NCBI RefSeq assembly: GCF_900113665.1
Contig: NZ_FOQD01000018.1
Location: 62,001 to 126,000 of the forward strand
Source of the DNA: Planctomicrobium piriforme
Lineage (GTDB): Bacteria > Planctomycetota > Planctomycetia > Planctomycetales > Planctomycetaceae
Length of the DNA: 64,000 nt
Direction: 5' to 3'
Part shown: positions 7,624-16,035 of the stretch, piece by piece
How the letters are laid out: every line of letters begins with the position of its first letter
How positions within the stretch are numbered: position 1 is the first letter of the stretch
Position numbers and translations under genes: made by a program
The notes under the pieces: generated by a model
What the model was told of the DNA's origin: nothing
Database searches by the model: none
Seen by the model: only the letters and a program-made list of their open reading frames with translations

Positions 7624-9270
7624 CTACCGTGCAGCACTCTGGGCCGGCGGAGCGACGAGCAATTCCGGGTGGTCGAGCATCAGGTAATGCCCGTGATCCG
7701 CGGTGACGATCAACACGGTCTCCTCCCAGGAGCTGTTCTTCTCGACCCAGTCGGTAATGGCTTTCACGGCGGCGTCGCCGCTGAGGACCGCGCCGATCGA
7801 GTTGTCGATGTTGTTGTCGTGATTGGCCCAGTCGACGTCGCCCGGTTCGACCATCAGCCAGAACGGCTTTGAGTCCTGGTTGAGAAAGTCGAGGGCCACT
7901 GTCGCCATTTCGGCGAGCTTCGGGTTTTCTTTCAGGTCGGCTTCGGAATACGCTTCGGCAGTCTTTTTGCGACCGATGGTGGGATCGTATTCGCCATCAG
8001 CGGTGCGGAACGGCAGGTGGCCGTACTGTGTGCCATAAAAGCCGAGCAGCCGCTTGTGGGCAGAGATCGCTTCGCGGTTCTTCTCTTTGAGGTCTTCACT
8101 GCCGATGACGCCGGAGGTGCGCTGCGCAACGACATACTTGCCGCCATGACGGGCATCGATCTTCTGCAGGTCTTCCGCCGTCAGGTAGGCATTGCCCGGG
8201 ATAAAGTTGCTCCCCTGTCCCTCGTCTTTGGCCCGTTCGACGCCGTGGCCGGAACCGATCAGCACGTCGACGCCGGGGAGCGGCGACTGGGGATGGCTGA
8301 TGGAAGGGAGCCCGAGGAGATCGCGGCTGAGATCCTGATAGTCGTCGCGGTGGACGTTGTGGGAATATGCGGCGGCCGGAGTGGCATGGCTGATGGGAAC
8401 GCTGGTGACAACGCCGACGCGGTAACCTTGTTGCTGAGCGAGATGCGCGATCGTGGGCGCCTGTTCGCCGTGAACGCCCACGTTGATGGCGGCGTTATAG
8501 GTTTTGATGCCGGCCGTCATGCTGGTGGCCGAACTCGCCGAATCAGTGTAGGCCTGTTTCAGTCCCGGGAGTTTTGACTTGGCGATCAGGTACGGAATGT
8601 CTTGCGGCACGCTCCACGGTTCCGATCCGGCCACCTTATAGGCGTAGCCGCCGCGGAGGGTCTCGTCGAGCTTGACGATCTTTTGGGTATTCACATCCAG
8701 TTCGGCTTCGTCACACCAGGGACTCGTGACCATCCAGCCGAATTCAGACGTCCCCTTGGCCTGATAGTCCTGCAGATGCAGTCCTGTACCGCGACCGGAA
8801 TCGAAGGCGAGTTTCTGATTCTTGTAGATGCTTGCCTGATAGGTGGTGATCCAGTCGGTGCCGTCGAAGACGACCAGAATGATGTGCTTCTTGCCGGCGG
8901 CGAGAGCAGCTTTTTGAAGATCGAAAATGTTAGTCTGATCGAAGTAGGGAGCGGCTGGATTGAGCGTCCCTTCAGGTACCTGGCCGTAGAGCTTCTTCAG
9001 ACCCGCTTCCGTGGCATACGGGCTCTTCCCGCCCTGATAGGACTTCAGGGAAACGCCCTCCCCTGCTTTGCTGGTGCCGTAGGTATAAACCGGGATCAGG
9101 CGGTTGGAATGGGTTGACCATTCCAGGTAGTTGTCGGGGGCTGTCCCCCAGTGTCCCCAGCGAGCCTGTTTCGATTCGATGGCCTGCGTCTGGAGGTCGC
9201 GAATGTGATCGGCCAGCGCAGTGGATGCGGCGGCGAAAAATGCGAGCAGGGAGAGCGAGCGTAGGTTCAT
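7624..9270 (-). CDS. alkaline phosphatase (PhoA superfamily), secreted
   Basis: A 548-residue exported phosphomonoesterase. The signal peptide is MNLRSLSLLAFFAAASTALA. Metal and catalytic motifs are visible: VVFDGTDW near the N-terminus (Zn/Mg aspartate), TDSASSATSMTAGIKT with the nucleophilic serine, VEPGDVDWANHDN (Asp/His ligands), and TADHGHYLML close to the C-terminus. It would release phosphate from organic phosphomonoesters in the periplasm. The protein is longer than E. coli PhoA owing to insertions before the serine. The start is ATG 9270. The C-terminus ends shortly after the DHGH motif, as usual. No Pho box was identified. Confidence 0.9.
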   Translation of the reverse strand: MNLRSLSLLAFFAAASTALADHIRDLQTQAIESKQARWGHWGTAPDNYLEWSTHSNRLIPVYTYGTSKAGEGVSLKSYQGGKSPYATEAGLKKLYGQVPEGTLNPAAPYFDQTNIFDLQKAALAAGKKHIILVVFDGTDWITTYQASIYKNQKLAFDSGRGTGLHLQDYQAKGTSEFGWMVTSPWCDEAELDVNTQKIVKLDETLRGGYAYKVAGSEPWSVPQDIPYLIAKSKLPGLKQAYTDSASSATSMTAGIKTYNAAINVGVHGEQAPTIAHLAQQQGYRVGVVTSVPISHATPAAAYSHNVHRDDYQDLSRDLLGLPSISHPQSPLPGVDVLIGSGHGVERAKDEGQGSNFIPGNAYLTAEDLQKIDARHGGKYVVAQRTSGVIGSEDLKEKNREAISAHKRLLGFYGTQYGHLPFRTADGEYDPTIGRKKTAEAYSEADLKENPKLAEMATVALDFLNQDSKPFWLMVEPGDVDWANHDNNIDNSIGAVLSGDAAVKAITDWVEKNSSWEETVLIVTADHGHYLMLDHPELLVAPPAQSAAR

Positions 9271-9389
9271 GGCGAGGTTCTATCAGCGGAGGCAGGCGCT
9301 GGGAGGGATGAAGGACGTCTCGCATTCATTTCCGGACAAGTCCGAAAATTGACGCGAGAAAGTTTCGACCGGCAATGTCGCAGGCTTGC

Positions 9390-9707
9390 TCAATGCGAGC
9401 CGAGCTTCAGACCTATGATGCCAAGCAGGATGAGCGCCAGGCAACCGAGTCGGACCGGCGTTGCCGGTTCGTGGAAAAAACAGATCCCCACAATGACCGT
9501 GCCCACCGCTCCGATGCCGGTCCAGACGGCGTAGCCGGTCCCTGTCGGAATCGTACGCAAGGCGATGGCCAGCAGGACCATGCTCAGCGTTAAAGTTGTG
9601 AGAAAAAAGAGCGTTGGTCCGAGACGGGTGAATCCCTGAGTCGACTTCAGGCTGCTGGCCCAGGCGACTTCAAACAGTCCGGCGACAATCAACAGAAACC
9701 AGGACAT
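9390..9707 (-). CDS. small multidrug resistance family exporter, Gdx/SugE type
   Basis: A 105-residue four-helix membrane protein. It has the SMR membrane glutamate in GLFEVAWA, and the Gdx/SugE signature RTIPTGTGYAVWTGIGAVGT, with the ending LALILLGIIGLKL. Gdx proteins export guanidinium in exchange for protons and work as a dual-topology dimer; a single gene, as here, fits that. I chose ATG 9707 because it gives the exact family N-terminus (MSWFLLIVAGL); ATG 9713 is possible. The longer open frame upstream runs through a hairpin. I found no recognisable guanidine riboswitch in the leader. Confidence 0.85.
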   Translation of the reverse strand: MSWFLLIVAGLFEVAWASSLKSTQGFTRLGPTLFFLTTLTLSMVLLAIALRTIPTGTGYAVWTGIGAVGTVIVGICFFHEPATPVRLGCLALILLGIIGLKLGSH

Positions 9708-9743
9708 CGGCATGACTCTCGAAAAAACAGCATGGCAAAAGCA

Positions 9744-9778
9744 ACCGGGCTGCACGGCAATGAACCATGCAGCCCGGT
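9744..9778 (-). terminator. hairpin between CAP gene and Gdx gene
   Basis: ACCGGGCTGCA (9744-9754) pairs perfectly with TGCAGCCCGGT (9768-9778) around a 13-base loop. On the minus strand it is followed by TGCTTTTG, so it can end the transcript of the CAP gene upstream before the Gdx gene. Confidence 0.65.
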
Positions 9779-9844
9779 GAAAAATTCGGCATCACCGCGA
9801 GGTGATGATTCTAGAACATCTTTCCCTTTTTCGTATTCATCTTT

Positions 9845-9917
9845 CCGCAGGCGGAATTGCGACGCACATCCAATCAAAGTCGCCCATTCGCCTGCACTCG
9901 GTAGAGCAAGCTGCTCT
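9845..9917 (-). repeat. dispersed repeat family B, copy 2, at the CAP gene stop
   Basis: This copy has the same order of blocks as copy 1: CCGCAGGCG, spacer, CCATTCGCCTGCAC, CGGTAGAGCA-AGC-TGCTC. The compensatory pair A9903/T9917 extends the stem into the first base of the CAP gene stop codon (TAA, 9919-9917). The spacers of copies 1 and 2 differ, while the paired blocks are kept. Confidence 0.8.
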
Positions 9918-10318
9918 TAGCGGTAAACGCCCGCGTAGAACATGCGTCCGCTGGCGCTGCGTGCGGCGCCGAAGCCGACGCTGCCGTTGCGGCCGAGCAC
10001 CCACACGCGGTGACCGGGGGAGTAGATCCAGCCTTGAATACAGGCTTCAGCGTTGGGATAGCCCATCGCGATAATCTGTTCGCCGCCGCCGTGGTACATG
10101 GATTCACGAGCCGCCATGTTCTGTGCCCAGCGCTGGGCCGTCTGACAGAGCGCTTCGTCGAGATTTTGTACCGGGAGACCGTACTGTGCCCGCTGCTTGT
10201 TAGCAGCGGCATACATCGCCTGAATCTGAGAGTCTTGTGTGAGGGGAACGCTGGGGGCCGCAGCCAGCAACAAAACCGAACTGATGAGCGCAAGCAGTCT
10301 GACCTTCATCATGAGCAT
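9917..10318 (-). CDS. secreted CAP-domain (SCP/PR-1-like) protein
   Basis: A 133-residue exported protein. A signal peptide occupies about residues 1-22 (KVRLLALISSVLLLAAA). The rest is a minimal CAP domain: helix 1 with N40-K-Q-R, NLDEALCQTAQRWAQNMA, the cavity residues H76, E80 and H103, and the C-terminal strands GSVGFGAARS and FYAGVYR. Bacterial CAP proteins are extracellular; some bind lipids or act as proteases, but no function can be assigned here. The start is ATG 10318; a second ATG three codons on is nearly equivalent. The stop codon abuts repeat B. Confidence 0.85.
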   Translation of the reverse strand: MLMMKVRLLALISSVLLLAAAPSVPLTQDSQIQAMYAAANKQRAQYGLPVQNLDEALCQTAQRWAQNMAARESMYHGGGEQIIAMGYPNAEACIQGWIYSPGHRVWVLGRNGSVGFGAARSASGRMFYAGVYR

Positions 10319-10647
10319 CCGTTCCTTCTCAATGGCAGAGAACCGGTTCGAGATCCTTGGGTCGAAGGCGACTCGCCTTCGCTGAACCGGTGATCCATAT
10401 GCCGCAATCTGGCCCGACCGCGGCGGCGACGATTCGTTCCAGTCGAATGCGGAACGACGCGCCAGGTAGGTGTATGTTGGCGCAGCCCAACCGCGCCGAC
10501 AACCCCGATCAAGGCCGATTCGGACGACTTACTGGAAGCCGAAAAGAAGCCGCTGTTGAAGGTTGACAACAGGTCCAGATTTTACTGGCCCAGCAATCAG
10601 CAGCGGCTGATGCGAAGCGGGTCATGTGGAGCAAGAACGCGCCGACA
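10319..10647. other. intergenic region with one long hairpin
   Basis: The region between the nucleoside hydrolase-like gene and the CAP gene. It holds the nested hairpin at 10342-10391 and otherwise no supported gene. Open frames here lack protein-like features. Confidence 0.4.
10342..10391. repeat. nested inverted repeat (possible terminator)
   Basis: The outer arms ACCGGTTC (10342-10349) and GAACCGGT (10384-10391) enclose an inner perfect stem GAAGGCG (10364-10370) and CGCCTTC (10374-10380) with a 3-base loop. It lies just upstream of the CAP gene start and could be a terminator for the gene before it or part of a leader. Confidence 0.55.
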
Positions 10648-11607
10648 TCATGCCGTGTCAGCAGCGCGCACGAGTCGCGTGACATAGTCGCGCACGCCGA
10701 CGGTATCGACGGCCGTGAGCACTTCGATGTTCGGCAGGCGGCGATCGATTCCACGGCGATCAAACACCGTCATGCCGCGGGTCAATTCACCGGCGCTCTC
10801 GATATCAACTCGCAGCGACTGGCGTTCGAACAACCGCGGGCACGCGATGGCGGCGAGCGCCACAACTTCGGGCAACAGCACCCCTTCGCGTCCCAGTTGA
10901 TTGCGGCTTTCGCGCAGTGCGTATGGCACGGTCTTTGAGAGGAACTGACCCAACCTTGAGAAGGAGTCGACCTCAAGGGCGTCGTACTGATCGAACGTCA
11001 GGCCGAACTGCTGACAGGTGTCGAGCGGGACCAGCGTCTTGGTCGCAGACGATGTGAGGATGGCCCGAGCCGCTTCAGGGTCGGCGTAGATGTTGAACTC
11101 TGCAGGAGCGGTGACGTTCCCCTGCGCGTTGAGGGCTCCGCCGTGGCAGACCAGTGCTTTGAGCTGCTGGAGAAAATCGGGATGGCGTTCGCAGGCGAGC
11201 TGCAGATTGGTGAGCGGGCCCAGCGTCAGCAGCGTCAGCTCGCCCGGCCATTCGCGGACAAGATCCGCGAGCAGCTTGAATGAATCGGTCGGCGCGTGCG
11301 GCAGGGCTTCGATGATTTCACAGTCACCCAGACCATGCACACCGTCTTCCACCAGGATGCCGGATCTCACGGGTCCGTCAGGGAGCGCTGCTCTTGGGGC
11401 AGAACTCCAGCCCAGGCGAGGCCAGCGAGGCGGGTCGAGCATCGACACCAGCGTCTGCAGATTGCGAAACGCCTGTTCGCCGGAAGTGGTCCCGCCGGTC
11501 GAGGTGACGGCAATGACGTCGAGGGTGGGATCGGAGAGCGCGAGGGCAATCGCAATGGCGTCTCCCACTCCGGGATCCGCATCGATGATCACTTTTTTTG
11601 TCGACAT
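10648..11607 (-). CDS. inosine/uridine nucleoside hydrolase family protein with altered active site
   Basis: A 319-residue member of the IUNH family, which hydrolyses ribonucleosides to base and ribose using a bound calcium. The N-terminal motif reads IIDADPGVGDAIAIALAL; the family form is D-x-D-P-G-x-D-D. D9, D11 and D16 are kept, but the first Asp of the DD pair is glycine (G15). TLGPLTNLQLACE matches the family. Near the C-terminus, where the family has an H-D pair giving catalytic His and a calcium Asp, the sequence is LLPEVVALAAI. The enzyme may thus be weakened or changed in specificity. It lies 60 bases downstream of the Gfo/Idh/MocA gene on the same strand and could be cotranscribed. 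Confidence 0.8.
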   Translation of the reverse strand: MSTKKVIIDADPGVGDAIAIALALSDPTLDVIAVTSTGGTTSGEQAFRNLQTLVSMLDPPRWPRLGWSSAPRAALPDGPVRSGILVEDGVHGLGDCEIIEALPHAPTDSFKLLADLVREWPGELTLLTLGPLTNLQLACERHPDFLQQLKALVCHGGALNAQGNVTAPAEFNIYADPEAARAILTSSATKTLVPLDTCQQFGLTFDQYDALEVDSFSRLGQFLSKTVPYALRESRNQLGREGVLLPEVVALAAIACPRLFERQSLRVDIESAGELTRGMTVFDRRGIDRRLPNIEVLTAVDTVGVRDYVTRLVRAADTA

Positions 11608-11667
11608 GCTCCGAGCTTGCCCCCTTCCTGAATCGAATTCCGTTTTCTTAGGTCATGCCGTCGCAGA

Positions 11668-13002
11668 TCACACCGCAGAAGTCGACCCGAGCAGCATTCT
11701 GTTCGCCGCTGCATCTTGAGTGAATGTTAGTGAGTCCGGAGAGAATCGCAGCTCCCGGCCGAGCCGATAAGCAATGTTCCCCAGATGGCAGAGCGTCATG
11801 CTCCGTTGTCCAACGGCAATGTCAGCCGTCGGCGTTTGCCGGGTTCGCAGACAGTCGAGCCAGTTGGCGAGATGGCTTTGATGCAGTTCGCTGGCGTCGG
11901 CGTACTTCCCGGTCGGGCCGTCGTACAATTTCCAGCCGCTGCGATCGACAATCAGCGTCCCGCGATCTCCATAGAATGCCACTGCCGCTGTGCGGCCCTC
12001 CAATCCCCGGGTGCTCCATTGACGGTGTTCCCAGATGACGTCGAGTTCCGGGAATTCAAACTGCACCGAGAGGGTGTCGGGGGTTTCGCGGTCGTCGTGG
12101 AAGGCCCGATTGCCGCCGGTCGCGGCGATTCGGGTCGGAAGATCGAGATTGAGCCCCCAGCGGACGATGTCGAGCAACTGCACTCCCCATTGTCCAAGTT
12201 CTCCTGAGCCGTAGTCCCAGAAGCAGGGCCAGTGCTGATGGAAACGGGTCGCCTGAAACGGACGAGCCGGCGCCGGACCCAGCCAGCGTTCGTAATCGAC
12301 GCCGACGGGCGCTGCTGCTGTGGCGACGCGGCCAATGCTGCGACGACGGTGCATTGCCCACGCTTTGGCGAGATGCACGCGACCGATCTCGCCTGACCTC
12401 AGCAGTTCGATAGCCGACTGGAAGTGAGCGCCGCTCCGCTGCGGGAGCCCGGTCTGGATGATGCGACCGGTCTTGTGGGCGATGTCGACGAGGGATTGCC
12501 CTTGAGCAACCGAATGTGCGACCGGCTGTTCGAGATAGACGTCTTTCCCCGCCAGACACGCTTCGCGGCAGATGGCCGCATGCCAGTGATCAGGCGTGGC
12601 GATGACCACGGCATCGACATCGGAGCGCTGCAGTAGTTGCTCATGTCCCGTCACGGCGACAGGACGGTGGTCGCTGTGGTCATGCAGCAGGTGCTGGGCG
12701 GCGGCGAGTTGATGGGCGTCGACATCGCAGAGCGATGTGATCCGGACGCCCGGGATTGCGAGCAGGTGTTGCGCGAGTTCGCGGCCTTGGGCCCCGGCCC
12801 CGATGATTCCGATTTGAATCTGGTCGTTCGGGCCGAATTTGCGTGCCGCGGAACCCAGGCTCAGGACGCCCACGGCCACGCCAGCGGCATTACGGGCTGT
12901 CTTGCCCAGAAAGTCACGCCGGTTGACCGTTCCAGAGGAACCAGTCACAGGAGAACCGGTTACGGACGGTTGCAGGCCAGAGGACGGCGGAAGTTCACTC
13001 AT
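11668..13002 (-). CDS. Gfo/Idh/MocA family oxidoreductase, Tat-exported
   Basis: A 444-residue NAD(P)-dependent sugar dehydrogenase-like protein. A twin-arginine signal is present (NRRDFLGKT at about residues 27-35, then an alanine/valine-rich stretch). The Rossmann site is IGIIGAGAQGRELAQ, followed by ATPDHWHAAI. The family EKP motif, whose lysine is catalytic in characterised members, reads YLEQPVAHS. The C-terminal alpha/beta domain follows, including WDYGSGELGQWGVQLLDIVRWGL. Tat-exported Gfo/Idh/MocA proteins of this form are numerous in planctomycetes and are presumed to act on polysaccharide-derived sugars in the periplasm. Substrate unknown. Start ATG 13002. Confidence 0.88.
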   Translation of the reverse strand: MSELPPSSGLQPSVTGSPVTGSSGTVNRRDFLGKTARNAAGVAVGVLSLGSAARKFGPNDQIQIGIIGAGAQGRELAQHLLAIPGVRITSLCDVDAHQLAAAQHLLHDHSDHRPVAVTGHEQLLQRSDVDAVVIATPDHWHAAICREACLAGKDVYLEQPVAHSVAQGQSLVDIAHKTGRIIQTGLPQRSGAHFQSAIELLRSGEIGRVHLAKAWAMHRRRSIGRVATAAAPVGVDYERWLGPAPARPFQATRFHQHWPCFWDYGSGELGQWGVQLLDIVRWGLNLDLPTRIAATGGNRAFHDDRETPDTLSVQFEFPELDVIWEHRQWSTRGLEGRTAAVAFYGDRGTLIVDRSGWKLYDGPTGKYADASELHQSHLANWLDCLRTRQTPTADIAVGQRSMTLCHLGNIAYRLGRELRFSPDSLTFTQDAAANRMLLGSTSAV

Positions 13003-13311
13003 CGGCGTTCGGATTCTGCTCGCGTTGTCGACAGGCGGGAAACATTGCGGGGAGAGAGAGCAAAATATTCTCTTTCTAGTGTCGCAAGACGTTGCCAGCG
13101 AAGCAACAAGTCGAATGCCGACGCTCTGGATTCGGAGGAAATTTCAAGGAGAGCCGGTCGGAATGTGCGGCCGAACTTGGCCGGAAAACGAAAACACCCC
13201 GCCTTTTGAGGGGCGAGGAGTTTTGATTTCAATTCAGCAGTTCGAGCGTTTTCGAGCAAACCCTGACGTTGCAAATTCACGATTCGGCACGCGACCAATG
13301 AGGCAGGAACT

Positions 13312-13369
13312 TTTTGGTCATTGGAATTTTGAATTTGTTTCGGATTTGGTGCTTCGAATTTGGAATTTA
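13312..13369. repeat. dispersed palindromic repeat family A, copy 3
   Basis: Positions 13312-13342 are identical to the inverse complement of 2120-2150. The copy continues with GATTTGGTGCTTCGAATTTGG and ends next to the rimI stop codon (TGA, 13372-13370). A weaker left arm may begin near 13271. Confidence 0.8.
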
Positions 13370-13924
13370 TCAAGCGGCATCGATGTCGCTGATTTCCGAA
13401 ATCCGGTTGTGCGGGGCAAAGGCCGCTTCTTCGGCGCCGGCATGCAGGCGGAACTGCATGATGTAGGCGTCTTCGGCGGTATCGTCGAAGTGGCGTCGCA
13501 GGACGCAGACGGCTTTGAAGTTCTGTTTCTTGAAGAAGAGCTGGGCGTCGAGATTGCCTTCGCGGATCTCGAGGAGGATTTCGCTGCGGCGCTGCTGCGA
13601 CAGTTTGTCGACCAGGCGGAGCACCATCTGCGAGCCGATGCCATGTCGGCGGCCTTCAGGCGCCACCGCAAAATTCAGGATATGCAAACGAGACTTGTGC
13701 AGCTCGTAGATCATGAATCCGAGGATGCGATGATTGTGCTCGGCCACCATGCCGATGCAGTTCCGCTGCCGCAGGCAGCAGAGAAAATCTTCGTCGTTCC
13801 AGGGGTTCGGCGTGCTGGCTTGTTCAATTCGCAGCACTTCCGCCATGTCGCGGCGAATCAACCATCGAATCTGCACGTCCAGTCGCTGATTGGGAGATGA
13901 ACCAGACTTCACAAAGGCCTCCAT
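13370..13924 (-). CDS. rimI: GNAT N-acetyltransferase, RimI type
   Basis: A 184-residue GNAT acetyltransferase. It matches the RimI pattern: an opening IRRDMAEVLRIEQAS-PNPW, the beta-4 strand LHILNFAVAPEGRRHGIGSQMVLRLVD with the acetyl-CoA pyrophosphate loop (R/Q-x-x-G-x-G/A), LLEIREGNLDAQLFFKKQNF, and a catalytic tyrosine region near DAYIMQF. RimI acetylates the N-terminal alanine of ribosomal protein S18. The typical enzyme is about 150 residues; here both ends are extended, with a 20-residue N-terminal and about 28-residue C-terminal tail. Repeat A copy 3 lies right after the stop. Start ATG 13924. Confidence 0.75.
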   Translation of the reverse strand: MEAFVKSGSSPNQRLDVQIRWLIRRDMAEVLRIEQASTPNPWNDEDFLCCLRQRNCIGMVAEHNHRILGFMIYELHKSRLHILNFAVAPEGRRHGIGSQMVLRLVDKLSQQRRSEILLEIREGNLDAQLFFKKQNFKAVCVLRRHFDDTAEDAYIMQFRLHAGAEEAAFAPHNRISEISDIDAA

Positions 13925-14218
13925 GCCGCGTGTGCTCGACTGCAGAATCTGCTGACAAAGATCGGGCTCTGGAACAGTGGGTCTTCCGGCGAGGGGCCAG
14001 AGAAACCGCCTGAGAAGCCGACCTTTCTCGACAAGTGATGTGAATAACGGACAATTGCGTGCCGGCGATGTGCTCCAAGCTTTTCCTTCCGGCGGAGAAC
14101 CACCTTAGCACAGGTGTTCGGAACAGGTGAAGCCGGAATTGATGGAAACTTCACCCACCTGCGGTGAGTTGCGTTTTCTGCCGTTCAGCACCTTGACAGC
14201 ATGTGACAGAGTGCCTTT

Positions 14219-15964
14219 TTAACGGCGATCTGCAGCCCTTTGACCGCAGGTCTGGCGTCGCAAGCGATCAACGGCAGGCTGCAGCAGCTCGCGCGGAAAC
14301 AGACAAGCAGGAAATTCCCGGCTGGCGAGCACGCGATTGGCGCGCAATTGCTCGATTGCCGTCTCAAGTTCCTGTCTGGTCTGCTCGATGGCGGCGGTCG
14401 CCAGCGATGCCAGTTCCACCTGACACTGTTTCAATTGCAGGTGGCGGCGGCGATTTTCCGCTCTACGGGCTCTGCGCTCGGATCGGGAGAGCCCCTGCTC
14501 TTTCTGCGAGCGAGCCGCCGCGATCAATGCAGTTTGTTCTTGCTTCAACTCGGCAACGCGCGAGGAATCGGTGGCGTCCGGCCCGTGAAATTGGAGACGC
14601 CGCAATCGCTGTTTGAGGGCGGAAATCTGTTTCTGCGTGACCGGAAACGGTTCGAGCGGCAAACGAACGGTCGCCGTCAGCGTGAGAAAGCCGGGAGCGT
14701 CGATTCCATAAAAGGAACCGAACAGCAAATCGGTGATTTCGTCGTAACGGGCACCGCCAATCCCGTGCAGAAACAAGTCCGAAAGACACAGCCGCGTGAA
14801 CAATGTCGTCGTCAGAGCCCGAGTCCGCAAACGGCAGCGGGACTGCAACTGCTGCAGGCTGCTGACGTCATGACCGGAAACCGGGACGCTCCCCACGCAG
14901 CGGTCACCTGCAAAAAGATCGATCCGGTCCGGTTGCCGGCTGGCGAACAGGCGTTGACGGTCTCTGGCACCCGCTTCCCAGTACCAGAATGGGAGTTCGA
15001 AGCGATCCTGCTGCCGTTCGAGATCCGGGACGGGATGACGGTGATTGCGGACCCCATACGCGGCTCGATAGCGATGCACCGCCCCGTTATAAGCTTCGAA
15101 AAACCGCTCGAACGACTGAATCAGATCGAGGGCAAAGACGAGAAACGGCTCGGTCTGGCAGAGCACGCTGACGGGCAGTTCGAGATTCGCGACATCCCAG
15201 GAACGTTCGTCGGCGACCCGACAGGCCGTGAGCAGCGTCGCGACGTTTTTAGTGCGGTCCAAAGCCGAGACAGCTGCAGGCCAGCTTTCGGCAAGCGTGG
15301 GCGCGAATCCCCAAGAGGCAACTTCTGCATTGACTCGTTGAGGGAACGAATGAAACAGCGCGGGATTTTGCAGTTCGCGTTCTTCCCAGGGTTCGGTTGG
15401 GACATCAGTGTCGAACGGAACCTGAGAGAAGTGCGGCTCGGCTCGCGTGCCTGCCGGAACTCGAATCGCCGGAGGGCCGGCCAGATCATTATCGACGATC
15501 AGATTCAGCCCCTGTCCGCCCGAACACCGGGCCAGATGGGCAACCGCGACGTTCTTCACCCAAACGCCAGGATGATTCAGCGATGGCTGATGACCTGTGA
15601 CAAACAATAACCCGCTTTGAACGGCTGGATGCACGCCCCCCTCGCCCCTGTACTCAGGGGAGAGGGGCTGGGGGTGAGGGGCTGTACTGTCAACGGCCGG
15701 AGCTATTCCCAATGCCTGCTGCATCCAGTCCTGTGCCGATTGAACACAAACCTGCCGCGTCCAGGTGCGAAGTGCCTGCAACGACCGCCCGCCGATCGTG
15801 ATTTCGGCTCGATTGAGAGACTGAGCATTCTGCTCGGCCAGCCCGCGGCCGCGCGACATGTCGGGACGGCTGAAAATGTCCGCGTTCTGCGTCGGCGCGC
15901 GCAGCCGCTCACCGGCGACCAACGGCCGAGGGAAGGCGGGAGCGTAACCGGAAATCACAGGCAT
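14219..15964 (-). CDS. large conserved protein, distantly BshC-like
   Basis: A 581-residue cytoplasmic protein with no signal peptide. The segment FVTGHQPSLNHPGVWVKNVAVAHLA resembles the V-T-G-Q-Q-x-G nucleotide-type loop of BshC, the cysteine-adding enzyme of bacillithiol synthesis, and the C-terminal part (about residues 455-555) is a long charged coiled coil rich in Glu, Arg and Gln, a feature BshC also has. The match is weak, so I offer it only as a fold suggestion. Between residues about 94 and 112 the translation is PHPQPLSPEYRGEGG, which comes from a repetitive hairpin element inserted in frame (15637-15684). No bshA or bshB is in the window. Start ATG 15964; ATG at codon 36 is an alternative. 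Confidence 0.6.
   Translation of the reverse strand: MPVISGYAPAFPRPLVAGERLRAPTQNADIFSRPDMSRGRGLAEQNAQSLNRAEITIGGRSLQALRTWTRQVCVQSAQDWMQQALGIAPAVDSTAPHPQPLSPEYRGEGGVHPAVQSGLLFVTGHQPSLNHPGVWVKNVAVAHLARCSGGQGLNLIVDNDLAGPPAIRVPAGTRAEPHFSQVPFDTDVPTEPWEERELQNPALFHSFPQRVNAEVASWGFAPTLAESWPAAVSALDRTKNVATLLTACRVADERSWDVANLELPVSVLCQTEPFLVFALDLIQSFERFFEAYNGAVHRYRAAYGVRNHRHPVPDLERQQDRFELPFWYWEAGARDRQRLFASRQPDRIDLFAGDRCVGSVPVSGHDVSSLQQLQSRCRLRTRALTTTLFTRLCLSDLFLHGIGGARYDEITDLLFGSFYGIDAPGFLTLTATVRLPLEPFPVTQKQISALKQRLRRLQFHGPDATDSSRVAELKQEQTALIAAARSQKEQGLSRSERRARRAENRRRHLQLKQCQVELASLATAAIEQTRQELETAIEQLRANRVLASREFPACLFPRELLQPAVDRLRRQTCGQRAADRR
15637..15684. repeat. GC-rich hairpin repeat inserted in frame in a CDS
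   Basis: CCCCTCGCCCCTG pairs with CAGGGGAGAGGGG around TACT, followed by CTGGGGGTGAGGGGC. In the gene's frame this gives PLSPEYRGEGG, a peptide I know from repeat-derived insertions in planctomycete and other bacterial genomes. It keeps the reading frame open. Confidence 0.75.
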
Positions 15965-16035
15965 CGCGGGCGACCAGCGCGGTTGAGAATGACGCGGCGT
16001 CCATGCCGGCGATCAGAGAACTGCCGTTTGCGAAC

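Noticed and set aside
9708..9845. A guanidine riboswitch before the Gdx gene
   Set aside because: The hairpin lacks the ACGR loops of the guanidine-II class, and no guanidine-I or III pattern was seen; a terminator explains it better.
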